Below are positions 6,440 through 9,321 of a DNA stretch of 9,321 nucleotides, piece by piece. Numbering within the stretch: the stretch's first letter is position 1; each line of letters begins with the position of its first letter. Origin of the DNA: an uncultured Succinatimonas sp. (lineage in GTDB: Bacteria > Pseudomonadota > Gammaproteobacteria > Enterobacterales > Succinivibrionaceae); the NCBI RefSeq assembly GCF_905203285.1, contig NZ_CAJKVK010000077.1, forward strand, positions 1 to 9,321, written 5' to 3'. Made by a program: the position numbers and the translations under genes. The notes beneath the pieces were generated by a model. That model searched no databases and was not told the origin of the DNA. It saw only the letters and a program-made list of their open reading frames with translations.

Positions 6440-7225
6440 GTGCGAGTAGCCTTAGGTGTTGAATATGAAGGATGGAACTATGCCGGATTTCAGCGTCAGC
6501 CCAATGCTGTTACCGTGCAGGGCGAGCTTGAAAAGGCTTTATCAATAATCGCCGATGAGCAGGTATCCTTAGTTTGCGCGGGACGTACCGACGCCGGGGT
6601 TAATGCCACGGGACAGGTCATTCATATTGACATCACCAAAGATAGAAGTGAAAAAGCTTTACTTTTAGGTACTAACACAAAGCTGCCTTCCGACATCGCG
6701 ATCACTTGGGCAAAAATCGTCTCTGAAGACTTTCATGCAAGATTTTCGGCAAGAGCCAGGCGCTATCGTTATATTATTCAAAACACTATGCACCGTCCCG
6801 GGGTATTAAACAAAGGCGTCAGCGTTTATCACGGCGATTATGATATTGAGCTTATGCAAAAAGCGGCAAAGATCTTAATCGGAGAGCATGATTTTGCCTC
6901 TTTTAAAGGGGCAGATGAGCAGTCTTCTTCAACCTTTCGTTGTGTACACTATATTGAAATCTCGCGCCACGGTCCGTTTATCGTTTTTGATATTGCCGCT
7001 AATGCGTTTTTAAACCATATGGTACGTAATATTGTCGGCAGTCTGCTTTTGGTGGGTTCAAAAGTAAAGTCAACGGCATGGTTTGAAGAGGCTTTTAAGG
7101 CCCGTAATCGTGATGCGGCGGGACCTACGGCTCATCCTGACGGTTTATATCTTGTCGATGTAACTTATCCTATGAGCTTTAATTTGCCTCGCCGCGAGTT
7201 TATCGGGCCGTTATGGCTTAGCTGA
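6440..7225 (+). CDS. truA: tRNA pseudouridine(38-40) synthase
   Basis: TruA isomerises uridines 38-40 in the anticodon arm of several tRNAs. The catalytic aspartate is Asp51 in CAGRTDAGV (46-54). Other family blocks are FHARFSARARRYRYII (about 106-121), NAFLNHMVRNIVGSLL (about 188-203) and the C-terminal EFIGPLW. Length is 261 (E. coli 270). The start is GTG at 6440: there is no in-frame ATG before the conserved MRVALGVEYEG block. AGGGGG (6430-6435) overlapping the gtrA stop is the ribosome binding site, with a short gap of 4. An ATG at 6436 is in another frame. The 3' end overlaps the convergent transporter gene by 8 bases. In E. coli truA is also near accD. Confidence 0.97.
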   Translation: MRVALGVEYEGWNYAGFQRQPNAVTVQGELEKALSIIADEQVSLVCAGRTDAGVNATGQVIHIDITKDRSEKALLLGTNTKLPSDIAITWAKIVSEDFHARFSARARRYRYIIQNTMHRPGVLNKGVSVYHGDYDIELMQKAAKILIGEHDFASFKGADEQSSSTFRCVHYIEISRHGPFIVFDIAANAFLNHMVRNIVGSLLLVGSKVKSTAWFEEAFKARNRDAAGPTAHPDGLYLVDVTYPMSFNLPRREFIGPLWLS

Positions 7226-8390
7226 TGCTTTTAATACGGCGCTTTCTAAAGGCAAGGCTGCCGCAAATTACCAGAATAATTGCGCCAAAAGGAAGAAACA
7301 GCGCGTTTTCAAGACCGACATGCTCAGCTAGAAAGCCAAGTAACGGCGGAATCACCAAAAGTCCGGAGTAGCCGACAAAAGACACGATTGCTGATGCGGT
7401 CTTGGGGGATACGTCTTTACTTCTGCCGGCGTTTGATATGGCAATCGGGAATACCGGAGACAGTCCGATCCCCATGAAAACGTAACCTAAAAGACATAAG
7501 TAGGGACTTGGAGAGGCGATAACTATTGATATGCCGATAAGAGCAAGCGTTCCGCCGAATAAAATCATCTTGCTGTCGCCAAAACGGGCCCGGAAGTGAT
7601 CGCCTGCAAATCTTGAAATTGCCATAAAGAGGGCAAAAGTGCCGTACGCAAGAGCGGCAAGACCTTCATCTGCTCCTTTTGCCTGATGCAAAACAATGCT
7701 GCCCCACTCGGCAACCGATCCTTCGGCACAATAGGAGAACATCCCCATAAGTCCGCAGAATACGATGAAAATAGGGAGCTTGGAAGTTTTGGTAGTTTGT
7801 TCTGCTGATTCTTTTTGAGGAGACGGCTCTGCTTTTACAGGGTCGCTTAATAAAAAGCGGCGTAAATAGGAAAAAACGCTTAAAAGTATTATGCCTACGA
7901 TACTGAAATTGATAAGCAGCGATAAATCTGCAAAGGCAAAAATTGATCCGATGCCTGATCCTAAAAGACATCCGGCACTGTAGCAGGCGTGCATCGAAGA
8001 AAGACAAGGCTTTTGTCTTTTTTGCTCTAAAAAGATGGCGTGGGTGTTCATGCAGACATCAAGATAGGCACAGGCATATCCCCACAGGGCAAATAAGGCA
8101 AACAGAATTTCTCTTGAATGCACTAGAGACATTAAAAGGCAGATAAGGAGAAAAGAGCATAAAGAAACGCTTAAAACGGTTTTGACCTGCAGCTTTTTTA
8201 ATACTTTGCTGATGGTAAGAAAACCGGTTAGTGAGCCAACCCCTAAAAGCATTAACGCAATTCCGACATCGGAATCGGTGATGCCGGTTTGCGCTTTTAG
8301 CGCAGGAAGTCTTGCTGTTACCTGGGTGTAAATGATGCCGCAGGAGAGGAATACGAAAAATCCTGAAAATAATGAATATTTACTGTGCAT
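7218..8390 (-). CDS. MFS transporter, YbjJ-like subfamily
   Basis: A 390-residue inner-membrane protein with about twelve hydrophobic segments in two halves. A charged loop at about 182-205 (Lys, Glu, Gln and Thr rich) joins helices 6 and 7. The stretch DVCMNTHAIFLEQ (111-123) followed by SSMHACYSAGCLLG (131-144), and later EGSVAEWGSIVL (223-234) then ISRFAGDHFRARFG (258-271), match the conserved blocks of YbjJ-type permeases. The substrate of this group is not established. It is expressed against the operon and ends inside truA. A stop codon 9 to 12 bases upstream of the ATG allows no meaningful extension. The start has no clear Shine-Dalgarno sequence. The basic C-terminus (FRKRRIKS) is cytoplasmic by the positive-inside rule. 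Confidence 0.9.
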   Translation of the reverse strand: MHSKYSLFSGFFVFLSCGIIYTQVTARLPALKAQTGITDSDVGIALMLLGVGSLTGFLTISKVLKKLQVKTVLSVSLCSFLLICLLMSLVHSREILFALFALWGYACAYLDVCMNTHAIFLEQKRQKPCLSSMHACYSAGCLLGSGIGSIFAFADLSLLINFSIVGIILLSVFSYLRRFLLSDPVKAEPSPQKESAEQTTKTSKLPIFIVFCGLMGMFSYCAEGSVAEWGSIVLHQAKGADEGLAALAYGTFALFMAISRFAGDHFRARFGDSKMILFGGTLALIGISIVIASPSPYLCLLGYVFMGIGLSPVFPIAISNAGRSKDVSPKTASAIVSFVGYSGLLVIPPLLGFLAEHVGLENALFLPFGAIILVICGSLAFRKRRIKSIS

Positions 8391-8413
8391 ATGATTTTGC
8401 TAAGTTAAAAAAA

Positions 8414-8442
8414 TTTATAAAAAATGAAAATTTTTCAGATAA
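8414..8442 (-). promoter_or_regulatory. Weak candidate promoter for the MFS gene, with a palindrome in its spacer
   Basis: On the minus strand TTATCT (8442-8437) and TATAAA (8419-8414) are 17 bases apart, giving a start point near 8407 and a very short leader. The near-perfect palindrome TGAAAA-T-TTTTCA (8425-8437) falls in the spacer and could bind a regulator. The region is so AT-rich that such matches are easy to find by chance. Confidence 0.25.
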
Positions 8443-8494
8443 ATATGAGAGTTAGGCAGAAAACTATTCAAGCTGACAGTGAGTCGTGAAGAAC

Positions 8495-8530
8495 ATGCAA
8501 CATACCGGAAGGTCGGTATCGGCAATGCAT
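8495..8530. repeat. Nested stem-loop 1 of the intergenic region
   Basis: ATACCG (8502-8507) pairs perfectly with CGGTAT (8514-8519) around the loop GAAGGT. It is enclosed by ATGCA (8495-8499) pairing with TGCAT (8526-8530). No T-run follows on either strand, so it is not a typical terminator. It lies inside the putative broken gene. Confidence 0.5.
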
Positions 8531-8593
8531 ATAAAAGGTACAACGTCTAACATAAATGTACTTAGAAAATATACATCATCTTGATGAACGCGC

Positions 8594-8630
8594 ATAAGCT
8601 TAGCACATTGAAGTTGATTGTAAAGCTTAT
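8594..8630. repeat. Inverted repeat 2 (8-bp arms around AAGCTT)
   Basis: ATAAGCTT (8594-8601) and AAGCTTAT (8623-8630) form an 8-bp perfect inverted repeat separated by 21 bases. Function is unknown. Confidence 0.45.
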
Positions 8631-8718
8631 TTAAAAAAGGATTTTTGAGGTGTTTAAGGTCTTGGCAAAACAGTCTGTCTGCTGCAGGTTGTAAAAATTT
8701 ACAGGTACTGTTTATCAG

Positions 8719-8758
8719 TGAGATTTTCTGTATTCCCGACTAAAACCAGTAAATCTCA
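8719..8758. repeat. Inverted repeat 3 (8-bp arms)
   Basis: TGAGATTT (8719-8726) and AAATCTCA (8751-8758) form an 8-bp perfect inverted repeat with a 24-base loop. A smaller hairpin, ACTG-TTTAT-CAGT (8707-8719), and a 12-base palindrome (GTAAA-AA-TTTAC, 8691-8702) lie just before it. The putative one-base deletion of the broken gene falls at the edge of the left arm. Confidence 0.45.
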
Positions 8759-8817
8759 AATTCATGCTTTTATTTTGCACATAAACCTTGTTTTGCTGTT
8801 TTATCTTAGGGAAAAAA

Positions 8818-8916
8818 ATGTTTATCAGCTCCAAAAATTGGCATTTGCTGAATACTCATTTGTGGATTTTTATAATCTTCTTTGCATTAATCGATAAGGA
8901 GAATTTTGATGTTTGA
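8818..8916 (+). CDS. Possible small ORF ending at the element boundary (32 codons, doubtful)
   Basis: ATG 8818, preceded by AGGG (8808-8811) at 6 bases, opens a 32-residue frame with one strongly hydrophobic stretch (LWIFIIFFALI). It is followed by DKENFDV. Its stop TGA (8914-8916) lies at, or just inside, the inferred right end of the insertion element. It could thus be the N-terminus of a gene cut by the insertion, or a chance frame. It overlaps the start at 8909 by 8 bases in another frame. No homologue is recognised. Confidence 0.15.
   Translation: MFISSKNWHLLNTHLWIFIIFFALIDKENFDV
8871..8911 (+). promoter_or_regulatory. Promoter -10 box, ribosome binding site and start codon facing into the insertion element
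   Basis: TATAAT (8871-8876) is a perfect -10 hexamer with no clear -35. Twenty bases farther on, AAGGAG (8896-8901) is a strong Shine-Dalgarno sequence, and ATG 8909 follows after 7 bases. The spacing gives a leader of about 26 bases, typical of a real gene start. What follows the ATG appears to be element DNA, so this looks like the front of a host gene separated from its body. Confidence 0.45.
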
Positions 8917-9061
8917 CATCCTCACCGGCCTAAAGGCCGAAGATCCTACCGCTAAACAAACAATACTGCTATTGTCGTTTAGCCTACTAGGCGGGTTCCT
9001 GCTGCCGACCTCTTATGAGGTTCGCTTGACAGGCCATCCGGGCAAGTCCTGCCCTTCTTAA
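8909..9061 (+). CDS. Short frame reading from a good start codon into the insertion element (50 codons, doubtful)
   Basis: From ATG 8909, with AAGGAG 7 bases upstream, a 50-residue frame begins MFDILTGLKAEDPTAKQ. It contains a hydrophobic run (ILLLSFSLLGGFLL) and ends at TAA 9059-9061. After its first two codons it runs through the inferred right end and antisense to the last 75 bases of tnpB. Most of it is therefore probably not a selected protein. The strong start signals more likely belonged to a gene whose body now lies beyond the element, off the right edge. Confidence 0.2.
   Translation: MFDILTGLKAEDPTAKQTILLLSFSLLGGFLLPTSYEVRLTGHPGKSCPS
8913..8939 (-). repeat. Inferred right end of the IS200/IS605-type element: subterminal hairpin and TCAA
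   Basis: On the minus strand a perfect 5-bp hairpin CGGCC-TTTA-GGCCG (8939-8926) is followed 9 bases later by TCAA (8916-8913). Elements of this superfamily end with a subterminal hairpin and a short cleavage tetranucleotide, and TCAA is the right-end site of IS608. The hairpin is flanked by near-repeats CGGTAGGAT (8951-8943) and CGGTGAGGAT (8927-8918). A second TCAA at 8909-8906 is an alternative boundary. There is no terminal inverted repeat or target duplication, as expected for this group. Confidence 0.45.
8913..9061 (-). ncRNA. Candidate omega RNA (reRNA) scaffold of the TnpB nuclease
   Basis: In this superfamily the guide RNA is made from the tnpB 3' end through the right end, and its 3' guide is copied from the flanking DNA. 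Here that stretch is dense in stems. GGGCA/TGCCC with a 5-base loop is at 9040-9054. A stem of ACCTC/GAGGT with a tetraloop is at 9008-9021. A long hairpin at 8945-8991 has arms CCTA/TAGG, GCTAAAC/GTTTAGC (8951-8957 with 8977-8983) and CAATA/TATTG (8961-8965 with 8970-8974). CGGCC/GGCCG (8926-8939) comes last. If the boundary is at 8913, the guide would be the complement of about 8893-8912. The 5' end of the RNA is not determinable here. Confidence 0.5.
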
Positions 9062-9321
9062 GATGTTGTGTGCGGCATTATGGTCGGCATGTGCCTCATA
9101 CCCGCACTTTACACACCTGAATATCTCCTGCTCTTTGCGGTTGTCTTTGCTTATATGCCCGCATTTTATGCAGGTTTGACTGGTGTGTTTGGGGTTTACT
9201 TTAATCAGTATTCCACCCTTAAGTTTGAGCTTATATTCAAGATAAGTGAAAAATTTATGCCACGCTTCATTTAAAATAGAGCGGTTCAATCCCGACTTGG
9301 CTTTAACCTTAGTGCCGGGAT
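8987..9321 (-). CDS. tnpB: RNA-guided nuclease TnpB, C-terminal part (N-terminus beyond the window)
   Basis: The frame stays open to the window edge, so this is the last 110 or so residues of a protein usually near 370-420 long. TTG at 9289 is not a real start: KVKAKSGLNRSILNEAW, which spans it, is ordinary TnpB sequence. The order is a conserved helical stretch (GLNRSIL to YKLKLKGG), then NPKHTSQTC. A zinc ribbon CIKC...CVKC follows (fragment residues 50, 53, 69, 72). Then comes ADHNAAHNI with the third RuvC catalytic aspartate (79), and a short tail to TAG. TnpB is an RNA-guided DNA nuclease that helps keep the transposon in place. The visible catalytic and zinc residues are intact; the other two catalytic residues cannot be seen. 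Confidence 0.93.
   Translation of the reverse strand, partial: PGTKVKAKSGLNRSILNEAWHKFFTYLEYKLKLKGGILIKVNPKHTSQTCIKCGHISKDNRKEQEIFRCVKCGYEAHADHNAAHNILRRAGLARMACQANLIRGRQQEPA

Larger units (their letters stand above)
8464..8780 (-). pseudogene. Small gene, apparently broken by a one-base deletion (unrecognised)
   Basis: The minus strand is open without a stop for 92 codons from 8739 to the TAG at 8464-8466. Its only ATG (8595) would give 43 residues and has no ribosome binding site. Upstream, in another frame, GTG 8780 (AAGG 5 bases before it, at 8789-8786) and ATG 8765 open a frame that ends at 8715. Adding one base in the AAAA run near 8726 would join them into about 105 codons. The joined product would contain FTGFSREYRK, then STCKFLQPAADRLFCQDLKH, then HQDDVYFLSTFMLDVVPF, and a cysteine-rich end CCMFFTTHC. 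Amino-acid composition and codon choice look coding-like, but I do not recognise the family. It could be a remnant, a sequencing error, or a chance frame. Confidence 0.3.
8913..9321 (-). mobile_element. Right part of an IS200/IS605-superfamily element carrying tnpB
   Basis: The element is recognised from the tnpB 3' end with its own structured downstream region. It enters from the right window edge and reads leftward. Its left end, and whether a tnpA transposase accompanies it, are outside the window. The left boundary at 8913 is inferred from the hairpin plus TCAA, about 74 bases beyond the tnpB stop. Confidence 0.7.

Noticed and set aside
7666..8007. 113-codon minus-strand frame within the transporter gene
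   Set aside because: It is an alternative frame of the MFS gene with many Arg, Phe and Cys residues and no independent start signals.
8391..8912. CRISPR array or tandem repeats near the TnpB element
   Set aside because: No regularly spaced direct repeats are present. The repeats seen are single inverted repeats with different sequences.
9068..9274. 68-codon plus-strand frame across tnpB
   Set aside because: It is the antisense of the conserved zinc-ribbon region of tnpB, and it has no ribosome binding site. It is a shadow of the real gene.
9059..9289. TnpB fragment as a short complete gene starting at TTG 9289
   Set aside because: The frame is open to the window edge and the codons before TTG encode typical TnpB residues, so the gene simply continues outside.

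Overview
The window looks like a chromosomal segment of a moderately AT-rich gammaproteobacterium. The evidence is the accD-folC-dedD gene order shared with E. coli, AccD and FolE active-site spacing that matches the E. coli proteins, and E. coli-like TruA and Nif3/YbgI proteins. The wider order (nif3, folE, gtrB, gtrA and truA following accD-folC-dedD) is not that of E. coli. I would guess an Aeromonadales-like or Succinivibrionaceae-like host, but that is inference only.

Layout. Bases 1-221 hold the end of a tRNA cluster: the 3' part of one tRNA-Lys-type gene, a complete tRNA-Lys(CTT) and a tRNA-Val(TAC). Bases 222-535 are a non-coding leader rich in inverted repeats, with a TATAAT box set inside a perfect inverted repeat. 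Bases 536-7225 carry eight plus-strand genes packed as one apparent operon: accD, folC, dedD, a Nif3/YbgI-family gene, folE, a GtrB-type glycosyltransferase gene, gtrA and truA. Neighbours overlap by up to 14 bases or are separated by 14 bases or fewer. A minus-strand MFS transporter gene (7218-8390) runs convergently into the 3' end of truA, with an 8-base overlap.

The last 930 bases differ in character. Bases 8391-8905 hold no intact recognised gene. They do contain a 92-codon open minus-strand frame that looks like a small gene broken by one missing base, three perfect stem-loops, and a plus-strand promoter/RBS/start-codon set. From about 8913 to the right edge lies the right end of an IS200/IS605-type element. 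It carries the C-terminal part of a TnpB nuclease gene (minus strand, running off the window) and a strongly structured stretch where the guide RNA (omega RNA/reRNA) of such elements normally lies.

How the genes fit together. The operon joins fatty-acid synthesis (AccD), folate/pterin metabolism (FolE first step, FolC last steps, and a Nif3-family protein whose relatives are often annotated as a second GTP cyclohydrolase type), division-site peptidoglycan binding (DedD), a lipid-linked sugar pair (GtrB/GtrA) and tRNA modification (TruA). This is mostly housekeeping. The least ordinary parts are the TnpB element end placed on a start-codon region, the decayed gene beside it, the repeat-rich accD leader, and the gtrBA pair inside a folate/acetyl-CoA carboxylase operon.
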